From: Streptomyces sp. NBRC 110611
Lineage (GTDB): Bacteria; Actinomycetota; Actinomycetes; Streptomycetales; Streptomycetaceae
NCBI RefSeq assembly: GCF_001590865.1
Contig: NZ_BBUY01000004.1
Location: 364,059-400,740, forward strand
Length of the DNA: 36,682 bases
Direction: 5' to 3'
This document shows, one piece after another, positions 8,465-15,494 of the stretch (position 1 is the stretch's first letter; each line of letters begins with the position of its first letter). The notes below the pieces were generated by a model. That model ran no database searches. It saw only the letters and a program-made list of their open reading frames with translations, and had not been told where the DNA came from. The translations under genes were made by a program, and so were the position numbers.

Positions 8465-8491
8465 GTGCAGGTGCAGGTGCCGGTGCTGTTC

Positions 8492-8516
8492 GGGCCCGGG
8501 GCGGGGGACCGGGCCC
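8492..8516 (+). terminator. Stem-loop after the old yellow enzyme gene
   Basis: GGGCCCGG (8492-8499) pairs with CCGGGCCC (8509-8516) around a nine-base loop, 27 bases after the stop codon. There is no T-run, as is common for Streptomyces terminators. The GGTGCA-like repeats just before it have no clear meaning. Confidence 0.45.
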
Positions 8517-8595
8517 GGAGCGGCCGTCGCCGCCGATCGGGTGAACTTCCTGAGGGGCCGGAATGGCCCGGGGCCGTGCGGCGTTGTGGTGGACC

Positions 8596-9519
8596 ATGAA
8601 GGCAATCACTGCGAAGAGCTACGGCGGCCCCGAGGTCCTCGAATACACCGACCTGCCCACCCCCAAGGTGGGCCCGGACTCGGTCCTGATCCGGGTCAGG
8701 GCGGCCGGGGTCAACCCCGTCGACTGGAAGATCCTCGAGGGCTACCTCGATCCGCTGCTGGATGTGTACTTCCCGTTCGTCCCCGGATGGGATGTGGCGG
8801 GCGTGGTCGAGGAGGTCGGTACCGACGTCGCCGAGTACGCGGTCGGTGACGAGGTCATCGGCTACGTCCGCAAGGACGTGCTCCAGCAGGGCACCTACGC
8901 CGAGCTGGTCGCCGCGCCGGTGCGGACCCTGGCACCCAAGCCCGCCGCGCTCAGCTGGCAGCAGGCGGCCGGGCTTCCGCTCGCCGGCCTGACGGCGTAC
9001 CAGTCGATCGAGCGGGTCGGCGTGCAGGCCGGCGAGACGGCGCTGGTGCATGCCGCGGCCGGCGGCGTCGGCTCGCTCGCCGTCCAGATCCTGGTCGCCC
9101 GGGGCGCCCGGGTCATCGGCACGGCCAGTGAGCGCAACCACGATTTCCTGCGTTCCCTGGGCGCCGAGCCGGTCGTCTACGGCGACGGTCTCGCCGAGCG
9201 GGTGCGGGCGATGGCCCCCGAAGGGGTCGACGCGGCCCTGGACTTCGTCGGCGATGGCGCCGTCGACGTCTCGCAGGAGCTGCTCAAGGACCGCAGCCGG
9301 GTGGTGTCCATCGCCGACCTCCAGGCCAAGGAGAAGGGTGCCCACCTGGTCTGGGTGCGCCCGGACAGCGAGGGCCTGGCCGTGCTCGGCGCGCTCGCGG
9401 ACGCCGGCAAGCTGACGGTGCCGGTCGACACCGTCTTCCCGCTCGCCGAGGCCGCCGAGGCGCTCCGCCGGAGCCAGGAGGGCCGGACCCGCGGCAAGAT
9501 CGTCCTGGAGGTGTCCTGA
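8596..9519 (+). CDS. NADP-dependent quinone oxidoreductase (zinc-free MDR family)
   Basis: A 307-residue medium-chain reductase of the quinone oxidoreductase type, which reduces quinones or enones with NADPH. The N-terminal GroES-like half (KAITAKSYGGPEVLEYTDLP) leads to the Rossmann segment with AAAGGVGSLAVQ near residues 152-163 and a C-terminal PLAEAAEALRRSQEGRTRGKIV signature. Structural zinc cysteines are absent, as expected. The ATG at 8596 agrees with homologues (MKAI start), but an in-frame ATG at 8563 has a better ribosome site (GAGGGG at 8552-8557, spacing five) and would add 11 residues; the start is therefore open. It lies downstream of an old yellow enzyme gene and converges with the VOC gene. 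Confidence 0.88.
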   Translation: MKAITAKSYGGPEVLEYTDLPTPKVGPDSVLIRVRAAGVNPVDWKILEGYLDPLLDVYFPFVPGWDVAGVVEEVGTDVAEYAVGDEVIGYVRKDVLQQGTYAELVAAPVRTLAPKPAALSWQQAAGLPLAGLTAYQSIERVGVQAGETALVHAAAGGVGSLAVQILVARGARVIGTASERNHDFLRSLGAEPVVYGDGLAERVRAMAPEGVDAALDFVGDGAVDVSQELLKDRSRVVSIADLQAKEKGAHLVWVRPDSEGLAVLGALADAGKLTVPVDTVFPLAEAAEALRRSQEGRTRGKIVLEVS

Positions 9520-9555
9520 CGGGAGGAGTTCCGACCGCGCGGCGGGTACGGCCGT

Positions 9556-9921
9556 TCAGGCTCCCCGCCGCGCCGTCTGCCGCCGGTCCACGTACTCGAA
9601 GACCGATCCGTCCGGGTGACGGGCCACGAGATTCCGGCCGATCGGTGTGGGCAGCGGACCGGCGATGACGTCCGCGCCGACGGCCTTCAGATCGGCCAGT
9701 GCCTCGTCCACGTCCTGCACGGCGAGGGTCGCGGTGATCTTCCGCAGCACCGACAACTCCGCCTCGGGGCCGCTCATCAGGAAGAAGCACCCGACGGCCG
9801 CCACCTCCACCCCGCCGCGCTGGAAGCGGACCGCCTCGGCGCCGGTCAGTCGTTCGTACACGGCGATCGCGGCATCGAGATCGCCGACGCACACCCGCAG
9901 TGAGGTCCCCAGAATGTCCAT
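9556..9921 (-). CDS. VOC (glyoxalase-like) superfamily protein
   Basis: A 121-residue single-module VOC protein of the glyoxalase/bleomycin resistance/dioxygenase superfamily. The paired beta-alpha-beta-beta-beta units are recognisable: SLRVCVGDLDAAIAVYERLTG at the N-terminus and IGRNLVARHPDGSVFEYVD at the C-terminus. Members bind small electrophiles, antibiotics or metals; this one cannot be assigned. The ribosome site before the ATG is weak. The gene converges with the quinone oxidoreductase gene, 36 bp apart, and has its own promoter region on the 9922-10179 side. Confidence 0.8.
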   Translation of the reverse strand: MDILGTSLRVCVGDLDAAIAVYERLTGAEAVRFQRGGVEVAAVGCFFLMSGPEAELSVLRKITATLAVQDVDEALADLKAVGADVIAGPLPTPIGRNLVARHPDGSVFEYVDRRQTARRGA

Positions 9922-9963
9922 ACGGGGCAGCCTAGTTGGCTCGTCAGCCGGTATGCGATCACC

Positions 9964-9991
9964 TTGACATCATCAGGCGCCCCGGTATCAC
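9964..9991 (+). promoter_or_regulatory. Candidate promoter (TTGACA-N16-TATCAC) upstream of the lysine-free aminotransferase-like gene
   Basis: A perfect -35 TTGACA (9964-9969) is followed after 16 bases by TATCAC. An imperfect hairpin (GCGCCC at 9977-9982 with GGGCGC at 9999-10004) overlaps the start point. If used, it would give a leader of about 180 nt before the start at 10180. No gene is seen in 9922-10179. Confidence 0.35.
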
Positions 9992-10125
9992 CGATATCGG
10001 GCGCGGTCGGCCTCCCGTGGCGATCCGTGCCACCAGGCGCGCGGGCCACCGGTACCGGCATTTGACCACCGCTGACGTGTCGTCACCCGGGCGTCGGCCC
10101 GTGGTCTGCCAAGGTGGTCGGGGCC

Positions 10126-10143
10126 GCCCATCATGTGATGGGC
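10126..10143. promoter_or_regulatory. Perfect 18-bp dyad, operator candidate
   Basis: GCCCATCA-TG-TGATGGGC has eight-base arms and a two-base centre and lies 36 bp before the start codon of the aminotransferase-like gene. No T-run follows, so an operator is likelier than a terminator. The binding protein is not known. Confidence 0.5.
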
Positions 10144-10179
10144 CCACGATCGTCCCGCCGTCGTGGAGTGGAGGTACGG

Positions 10180-11394
10180 ATGCAGCCGACCGCCCCGGAT
10201 CCGCAGCCGGATCCGCCGGTGGGCCTGCCGGTTCTCCCGGACCTCGCCGCGCACCTCGCCGCGGCCGCCGGCCGTACCGAGGCCGAGCCCCCGGGCGGCG
10301 CCGCACCACTGCGCACCGCCGCCTGCGGCTACTGGGCCCGCCGCGGCCTGGAGACCGCGCCCGGCCACGTCCTGGCCGCACCCGGGGTGACCACCCTGCT
10401 GCTCGCGCTGTACGCCGCCGCGGACGGCGCGGTGGTGCTGCCGCGGCCCTGCTCCGCGTCGTACGCGCCACCGGCCCGGCTGCTCGGGCGGCCGGTGCAC
10501 CTCGCCCCCGTACCCGCGGAATCGGGCGGGATGCCGGACCCGTTCGCGCTGCTGGAGACCGTCCGCCGGGCCCGGATGCACGGCGACTCCCCGCAGCTGC
10601 TGGTGCTGTCCGTCGCCGACGACCCGACCGGCACCTGCCCGGCGCCCGAGCAGCTGCACGAGGTGTGCGAGGCGGCGGCCGAGGAAGGGCTGTGGGTGCT
10701 CAGCGACGAGACCCGCCGCGACCTGTTGCACGATCCGCATGACACCGTGGTGCTCAGCCCCGCCGAGATACTGCCCGACGAGGTCGTGGTGCTGACCGAT
10801 CTGCGGGCCACCCTCACCCCCGCCGCCTGGCCCGCCGCGCTCGCCCGCTTCCCCGGCACCCGCGGGGGCGCCGTCCTGCGGGCCGCCGCGCTGGACGCGC
10901 TGACCGCGCTCGGTACCCCGCTCCCCGGGCCGATCGCCTGCGCCGCCGCCCACGCGCTCGGCGAGCCCGACTCCGTACGCGCCAGAACCGCCGCCACCGC
11001 CCGGGTCTACGGTGCGCTCGCCGCGGCGCTCCACCACACCGTCACCGAGGCCGGCGCGCTCTGCCGCCCGCCGCACTCCGGCAGTCACCTCTACGCCGAC
11101 CTCGAACCCCTGCGCCGGCCGCTCGCCGCCCATGGCATCGTCGAATCCACCGCGCTGGAACGGAGGCTGGCGCCCTGGGCGGCGCGCGGCGGACACCGCT
11201 TCGGCGACGACCCGCGCGCGCTGCGGGTACGGCTCGACGCCGGGGCGCTGCTGGGTGCCGACCCGGAGCTGCGGCAGCGCGTCCTGGACGCCCCCGATCC
11301 GCTCGAACTGCCGCACATCACCGAGGCGTTGACCACTCTGGCGGGCACCTTGTCCGAGCTCACGGCATCGGCGTCGGAGGCCAGGGGCGGCTGA
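10180..11394 (+). CDS. Aminotransferase class I/II-fold protein lacking the PLP lysine (no lysine in the whole protein)
   Basis: A 404-residue protein with the outline of a fold-type I aminotransferase: the large domain around APGVTTLLLALYAAADG, a DDPTGT motif at 147-152 where active enzymes have NPTG, and SDETRRD at 175-181 where they have DExY. The segment that should carry the Schiff-base lysine (usually S-x-S-K) reads TDLRATLTPAAW from residue 206. The protein contains no lysine at all, so a normal PLP aldimine cannot form. It may be a degenerate, non-catalytic or regulatory relative. The ATG at 10180 follows GGAGG (10170-10174) at spacing five; upstream in-frame starts lack this. A perfect dyad lies just upstream. 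Fold assignment is by motif pattern and is fairly, not fully, sure. Confidence 0.7.
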   Translation: MQPTAPDPQPDPPVGLPVLPDLAAHLAAAAGRTEAEPPGGAAPLRTAACGYWARRGLETAPGHVLAAPGVTTLLLALYAAADGAVVLPRPCSASYAPPARLLGRPVHLAPVPAESGGMPDPFALLETVRRARMHGDSPQLLVLSVADDPTGTCPAPEQLHEVCEAAAEEGLWVLSDETRRDLLHDPHDTVVLSPAEILPDEVVVLTDLRATLTPAAWPAALARFPGTRGGAVLRAAALDALTALGTPLPGPIACAAAHALGEPDSVRARTAATARVYGALAAALHHTVTEAGALCRPPHSGSHLYADLEPLRRPLAAHGIVESTALERRLAPWAARGGHRFGDDPRALRVRLDAGALLGADPELRQRVLDAPDPLELPHITEALTTLAGTLSELTASASEARGG

Positions 11395-11499
11395 GCCGCC
11401 GCTGGAACCCCGGCGCCGCTTCGCGGGCGCTGGATGACGGCACGGCCGACTGACGACGCAGCTGACTGACGACACAGTCGGCTGACGGCGAATATGCCT
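11395..11499. other. Intergenic stretch with a long-loop inverted repeat
   Basis: GCCGACTG (11445-11452) and CAGTCGGC (11475-11482) form an eight-base stem with a 22-base loop, 50 bases after the aminotransferase-like gene; it may end that transcript, though no T-run follows. Repeats of GACTGACGAC fill the loop. No gene is seen. Confidence 0.3.
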
Positions 11500-11565
11500 G
11501 ACATAGCGGGGGATATCACGTACACGCGACATGGCGTGAGATACCACGTACGGGTGACATGACGT
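11500..11565. repeat. 28-bp-period direct repeats upstream of the small secreted protein gene
   Basis: GACATRGCG or GACATGACG recurs at 11500, 11528 and 11556, exactly 28 bp apart. The two inner blocks, 11512-11537 and 11540-11565, agree at 21 of 26 positions and share CACGTAC. The array ends about 120 bp before the TTG start at 11685. It may be a multi-site operator or activator array, or a recent tandem duplication. There is no spacer structure, so it is not a CRISPR. Confidence 0.6.
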
Positions 11566-11684
11566 TAGTCCGTGCGGCGGGCCGGAAAGCCTCTTGCCGG
11601 ATCCGAGACACCAGGGCGCCCTGAACCACACACCACGCGGCCGGCGCAACCGCCGCCGGCCGCGTACCGAAGAAAGGGCCTGTC

Positions 11685-11900
11685 TTGTCGCGCACTCTCC
11701 GTACCTTCGCCGCCACTGCCCTGCTGACCCTGGCGACCCTCCTCTTCGCCGCCCCGGCCCAGGCCTCGACGGTGGACGCCGAAGCGGAAGCCTGCGGTTC
11801 CGCCGTGAGCACCAACGTCGGTGTCGACCTCGGCCTCGGTCTGGGTCTCGGTGTCGGTATCACTGACGCCGTCGGCCTGGAACTCGGCCTCGACCTGTAG
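11685..11900 (+). CDS. Small secreted Gly/Leu-alternating protein
   Basis: A 71-residue precursor with a clear Sec signal peptide: Arg-containing start, hydrophobic core (ATALLTLATLLFAAPAQA) and an AQA cleavage site around residue 27. The mature part, about 44 residues, has one cysteine and then a striking run in which glycine alternates with hydrophobic residues (VGVDLGLGLGLGVGI), flanked by acidic residues. The pattern suggests a beta-strand or amyloid-prone peptide; it does not carry the chaplin or rodlin signature and I do not recognise a family. The TTG start has GAAAGGG (11672-11678) six bases upstream. A strong hairpin follows the gene. No function can be given. Confidence 0.65.
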   Translation: MSRTLRTFAATALLTLATLLFAAPAQASTVDAEAEACGSAVSTNVGVDLGLGLGLGVGITDAVGLELGLDL

Positions 11901-11912
11901 CTCCCCGTGCAC

Positions 11913-11940
11913 CGGCCGGGCCCGATCGAGGGCCCGGCCG
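11913..11940. terminator. Bidirectional terminator hairpin between convergent genes
   Basis: CGGCCGGGCCC (11913-11923) pairs perfectly with GGGCCCGGCCG (11930-11940) around a six-base GATCGA loop. It lies between the ends of the secreted protein gene (11900) and the Cys-rich gene on the other strand (11964), so it can serve both. Confidence 0.75.
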
Positions 11941-11963
11941 ACGCATGTGTGCCCCACCGTCCC

Positions 11964-12302
11964 TCAGCCGGGGTGCCGGCAGGTGGCACAGGTGCAGTTC
12001 TGGCAGGTGCAGCGCACGCAGGCGTCGCCGTTGCAGGAGTCGCAGGCACATGTGGCGTGATTGCAGGTCGGGCACGCACAGTCGGTGCAGGCGCACACGG
12101 CGCACGAGTCACTGCAGTGCGCACACTGACAGGCGTCGCACTCGTCGTAGTGCACACCGTCGTCGGTGCGGTGCTCGCGGTGCACATGCCCGGCGTGCAG
12201 GTAGTCGACGTGATCGTGGTGGACGACCGCGTCGTGCCCGCAGCCGGGCCCATGGGTGTGCTGGTGCGATTCCGCGGGCCGGTGCTGGAGGAAGGTGGTC
12301 AT
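11964..12302 (-). CDS. Cys/His-rich metallothionein-like protein
   Basis: A 112-residue protein with 20 cysteines and 16 histidines. The N-terminal half (about 7-51) is His-rich (SHQHTHGPGCGHDAV, then DHVDYLHAGHVHREH), resembling the GHxxxxHxDHVDYLHxGHxH motif seen in small zinc-associated proteins. The C-terminal part (55-108) holds 19 cysteines in CxC and CxxC spacing, the pattern of metallothioneins that bind Zn, Cu or Cd as thiolate clusters. The two-part design suggests a metal buffer or chaperone. The ATG at 12302 is chosen for its GGAG about six bases upstream; an in-frame extension to 12377 has no support. The leader before the start is strongly purine-rich on the coding strand. It is transcribed alone. 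It does not match a bacterial metallothionein family that I can name. Confidence 0.72.
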   Translation of the reverse strand: MTTFLQHRPAESHQHTHGPGCGHDAVVHHDHVDYLHAGHVHREHRTDDGVHYDECDACQCAHCSDSCAVCACTDCACPTCNHATCACDSCNGDACVRCTCQNCTCATCRHPG

Positions 12303-12586
12303 GGGATCTCCGTCTCCGTCCTCCCCCGCTCCCTCTCTCCTCCTTCCCACCGTCGACCGCGCGGGCAGTGATCGCATCCCCGGGCGGGGAGCGCCACGTC
12401 AGCGGGCCGGGCCCCCGCGCCGTCGCGCGGAAATCCGGTGAGTGATCATCTACTGGTGTGCCGGGCAGCTCCCTGCCCGGCCCCCGACCGCTCTCCGTCG
12501 AAATGAGGCCCTGACCGTGCAACGCCCTGGGAAACACCGCCCCGCCCGCCCCCATTTCCCACCGCGCATAGCGGAGGTGACGGGCC
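12303..12586. promoter_or_regulatory. Divergent promoter region with hairpin
   Basis: This region separates the Cys-rich gene (minus) from the HNH lipoprotein gene (plus). CCGGGCAG (12461-12468) pairs with CTGCCCGG (12473-12480) around a four-base loop; it could be an operator or an attenuator. Bases 12307-12348 are almost all pyrimidines, a purine-rich leader for the minus-strand gene. I see no canonical Zur box, CsoR box or -10 element. Confidence 0.4.
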
Positions 12587-13390
12587 GTGCGCGCTGAGCG
12601 GCACATGGGTGGTCATACGCGTGACGGCGGCACGGCGCGCGTGCGCAGGGCGTGCGTCGGCGTCGCAGCCGCTGCCCTCTCGGCGGCGGTGCTCGCCGGT
12701 TGCGGCGGGGGACCGGCGAGTGACGGCGAGAAGCCCGGCTCACCGACCGCGGGAGATCATGGCGTCAGCCCCCTGCGGAACCCGGACGGTACGCATCCGG
12801 GGCTCGCTCCCGTCACCTCGGAGTCGGACAAGGCGGAGGCGCGGCGGCTCATCGAGAAGGTGCGGACAGCCGGCCGGGGCTCGAAGGCCGGGTACGCCCG
12901 CGACAAGTTCGGCTATGCGTGGATGGACACGGCCGACGGGGTGCCGCTGGCGCGGAACCGCTGTGACACGAGGAACGACCTCCTGGCCCGGGACGGACGC
13001 GACGTGCGCTACCGGTCCGGCTCCGCCTGCGTCGTCGAGTCCATGACCTTGGCCGACCCGTATACGGGGAAGACCATCAAGTGGCGGAAGCAGAAGGCCG
13101 CCGCGGTGCAGATCGACCATGTCGTACCGCTCTCCTACGGCTGGCAGATGGGCGCGGCCCGCTGGCAGGAGAGCAAACGCAAGCAGATCGCGAACGATCC
13201 GCTGAACCTGCTGCCTTCGGACGGTCCGGCCAACGCTTCGAAGGGGGACGCGGGTCCGAGTTCCTGGCTGCCGCCGTATGAGCGGAACCGCTGTGCGTAC
13301 TCGGTCCGGTTCGCCCAGGTCGCCGTCAAGTACGGCCTTCCAGTGACGGCGGAGGACAAGCGGACCATGCTGGAGCAGTGCACACGCTGA
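12587..13390 (+). CDS. Lipoprotein with HNH / GmrSD-C-terminal (DUF1524-like) nuclease domain
   Basis: A 267-residue exported lipoprotein: a basic N-terminus, an Ala/Val core and the lipobox LAGC with Cys39 as the lipid site. The C-terminal domain resembles the DUF1524/HNH nuclease type: IDHVVPLS contains the Asp177-His178 pair, and NDPLNLLPSDGPANASKGD carries the conserved Asn/Asp and Lys positions before PSSWLPP. This fold is common in secreted Streptomyces HNH proteins and cleaves DNA; activity here is inferred. Two other cysteines (in RNRCDTR and GSACVV) may form a disulphide outside the cell. The GTG at 12587 has GGAGG at 12573-12577 upstream. It may digest extracellular DNA. No immunity protein is seen beside it. 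Confidence 0.8.
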   Translation: MRAERHMGGHTRDGGTARVRRACVGVAAAALSAAVLAGCGGGPASDGEKPGSPTAGDHGVSPLRNPDGTHPGLAPVTSESDKAEARRLIEKVRTAGRGSKAGYARDKFGYAWMDTADGVPLARNRCDTRNDLLARDGRDVRYRSGSACVVESMTLADPYTGKTIKWRKQKAAAVQIDHVVPLSYGWQMGAARWQESKRKQIANDPLNLLPSDGPANASKGDAGPSSWLPPYERNRCAYSVRFAQVAVKYGLPVTAEDKRTMLEQCTR

Positions 13391-13433
13391 TGGCGGTGCG
13401 CTGACGAGGGCGAGCTGACGAGGCGACGGGGGC

Positions 13434-13470
13434 GGGGGCGCCAGGGACGGGGGCGCCAGGGACGGGGGCG
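13434..13470. repeat. 15-bp tandem repeat
   Basis: GGGGGCGCCAGGGAC occurs at 13434-13448 and 13449-13463, with a partial third copy to 13470. It lies between the HNH lipoprotein gene and the MFS promoter. It is G-rich on this strand and could stall polymerase; no function is shown. Confidence 0.6.
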
Positions 13471-13504
13471 ACGCGGGCGGGCGAACCGGCGGCCGCGGGA
13501 ATTT

Positions 13505-13533
13505 CGGTGACCGATATAATTGGCCGGTGACCG
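13505..13533 (+). promoter_or_regulatory. Promoter (TATAAT) flanked by two CGGTGACCG repeats
   Basis: A consensus -10 TATAAT at 13515-13520 ends six bases before the GTG at 13527, so transcription should begin at the start codon. CGGTGACCG (CGGT-G-ACCG, itself symmetric) occurs at 13505-13513 and again at 13525-13533, 20 bp apart, on either side of the -10. They look like paired operator sites. No -35 box stands out. Confidence 0.6.
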
Positions 13534-14945
13534 TCCGCTTCCCCCGAACGCGGCTGCGGAACCTCCGGCATCCGGCGGCTCTGTTCACGGAACGTCGTCG
13601 GCCGGAGCGCGTACGCACCCGTCCGGGCGCCTGGCGGCTGGCGGTGGCGACGGTGTGCTTCGGCGCCTTCATGGGGCAACTGGACGCCAGCATCGTCACC
13701 TTGATCTACGGAAGCCTGCGCACGGAGTTCGGCGCGTCCCTGGCCGGTGTCGAGTGGGTGTCGCTCGCGTACCTGCTCACCCTCGTCGCCCTGCTGATCC
13801 CCGCGGGGCGGCTGTCGGACGCGTACGGCCGCAAGTTGTTCTACCTCTACGGGTTCCTGGTCTTCACGGCGGCGTCGGCGGCCTGCGGAGTGGCCGGGTC
13901 GCTCGGCATGCTGGTCGCCTTCCGCGTCGTACAGGCCGTGGGGGCGGCGATGCTGCAGGCCAACAGCGTGGCCCTGGTGACCACCAGCGCGCCGGGGGAG
14001 AAGCTGCGCACCGCGCTGGGCGTGCAGGCCGCCGCACAGGCGCTGGGGCTGGCGCTCGGGCCGACCGTGGGCGGGGCGCTGGTCTCCGCATTCGGCTGGC
14101 GCTGGGTGTTCGGCGTCAATGTGCCCATTGGGCTGGCGGCCCTGATCGCCGGTCAGTACCTGCTGCCCCGGACCCGGACGCGTAACCCGGCTCGCCGTTT
14201 CGACTGGCCCGGTGTGGCCCTGCTCGCCATGGCGACCACCTGCGGGCTGCTGGGGGTTTCGGCGGCCTCCGGGCTTCCGGTGCCGGGCTGGGGCATCGCC
14301 GTGCTGTTCGTGCTCGCCGTGGGCGCGGGCGGAGCGTTCGTGGTGCGGCAGCACCGGACCCCCGCACCGCTTCTGGACCTGGCGCTGCTGCGCGTCCGGG
14401 CGGTGTCGTCCGGGCTGGTCGGGGCGCTCTGCGGCTATCTGGTGCTCTTCGGTCCGCTCGTGCTGGTGCCGCTCGTGCTGACCGGCGCGGGCTCCTCCGA
14501 ACTGGCCGCCGGGCTGGTGCTCACGGCGCTGCCCGCCGGATTCGCCCTGGGCGCCACCGTCGCCGACAAGCTGCTCCCCGGCGCGCTCACCGAACGGGGC
14601 CGCTGCCTCCTGGGCGCCGGGGTGTGCGTCGGCGCGCTGGCGGCGCCGGCCGTCCTTCCCCTGACCGTCTGGTGGCTGCCGCCGGTACTGGTACTGCTCG
14701 GGCTGGGCCTGGGCACCTTCACCCCCGCCAACAACGCCCTCATCATGCGGGCCATCCCGGCCGGCTCGTCCGGCACCGGGGGCGGACTGGTCAACATGGC
14801 TCGCGGCCTGGGGACCGCGCTCGGCATCGCGCTGGTCACCCTCGTCCTGCATCTCTCCGCCCGCAGCACCGGCCTCGACGGCCCCCGCTGGGCGATCCTG
14901 GTGCTGCTCGCCGTCTCCGTCGCCGCCGTCATCGCCTCCGCCTGA
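13527..14945 (+). CDS. MFS drug exporter, DHA2 (EmrB/QacA) type with 14 helices
   Basis: A 472-residue membrane transporter. I count 14 hydrophobic helices, as in the DHA2 proton-drug antiporters. Motif A appears as GRLSDAYGRK between helices 2 and 3, a charged Asp sits in helix 1 (GQLDASI), and the antiporter motif C as ALGLALGPTVGGAL in helix 5. The cytoplasmic N-terminus of ~35 residues is Arg-rich. The GTG at 13527 has no ribosome site but lies exactly where a transcript from the TATAAT box would start, so it is a leaderless gene. The flanking CGGTGACCG repeats suggest control by a repressor encoded elsewhere. The exported compound is unknown. Confidence 0.9.
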   Translation: MTVRFPRTRLRNLRHPAALFTERRRPERVRTRPGAWRLAVATVCFGAFMGQLDASIVTLIYGSLRTEFGASLAGVEWVSLAYLLTLVALLIPAGRLSDAYGRKLFYLYGFLVFTAASAACGVAGSLGMLVAFRVVQAVGAAMLQANSVALVTTSAPGEKLRTALGVQAAAQALGLALGPTVGGALVSAFGWRWVFGVNVPIGLAALIAGQYLLPRTRTRNPARRFDWPGVALLAMATTCGLLGVSAASGLPVPGWGIAVLFVLAVGAGGAFVVRQHRTPAPLLDLALLRVRAVSSGLVGALCGYLVLFGPLVLVPLVLTGAGSSELAAGLVLTALPAGFALGATVADKLLPGALTERGRCLLGAGVCVGALAAPAVLPLTVWWLPPVLVLLGLGLGTFTPANNALIMRAIPAGSSGTGGGLVNMARGLGTALGIALVTLVLHLSARSTGLDGPRWAILVLLAVSVAAVIASA

Positions 14946-15494
14946 GGGTGCCCGGGACCCGCCGCCGTCCGAACCCCCGGCTCCCGACGGGGCGTTGGCG
15001 GCCCGGCCGGGCAGGCGGTGCGGCGTGGTGCGGCACTGCTCCAGTCCCCGGGGACGCGCTTGCCTGAGCGCGACCCCGGGGCCACCGGAGATACTTCATG
15101 GATAGCACCGGGGGATGGGCGCCGCCCGTTCTCCGGGGCCACACGTGGTACGGCGGTGCCGTTCGGCGGTCCGTCGCACAGCCGGTGGGACCGGCCCCGG
15201 GCAGCGCGAGGTGCCGTCGCGTTCCGGAACACCGAACCCCACGGGAAGCAGGACGACGTCCGGAGGGGGCGCGCGCCCGCTCGGAGTCCTCTCCTCGCAT
15301 ACGTCGGCGGGAAACCGTGCCCCGGAGTGGGCGAACCCCGGGGTGCCCGTCTCAGGGCGCCCGCCATCAGGCCGCCCCGGCGGCCCGGCCGCCCGGCGTG
15401 CGGACGAAGTCCCCCTCCTGCGAAGGCACTTGCCGTCGGTTTTCTTGGAAACGGTCGGCGGTATCCGGTGATGTCGCCCCGGTGTCACAGGGCC
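14946..15494. other. 549-bp region without a supported gene
   Basis: This lies between the convergent MFS and PucR-type genes. Frames open on both strands (for example 15096-15488 minus and 15115-15471 plus) but give Arg/Pro/Gly-rich translations with no domain, no ribosome site and no codon-position bias distinguishing one frame. Bases 15479-15504 repeat CAGGGCCTT. I see no terminator with a T-run and no RNA gene. Confidence 0.5.

Noticed and set aside
8461..8490. GGTGCA repeats after the old yellow enzyme gene as a regulatory array
   Set aside because: Only short, imperfect copies; they are likely simple sequence by chance at a gene end.
11500..11565. 28-bp repeats as a CRISPR array
   Set aside because: Copies are directly adjacent with no unique spacers, only three copies exist, and there are no cas genes.
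15096..15488. Possible 130-codon gene in the gap after the MFS gene
   Set aside because: Arg/Pro/Gly-rich translation without domain, start signal or codon bias; an opposite frame over the same bases is equally open.
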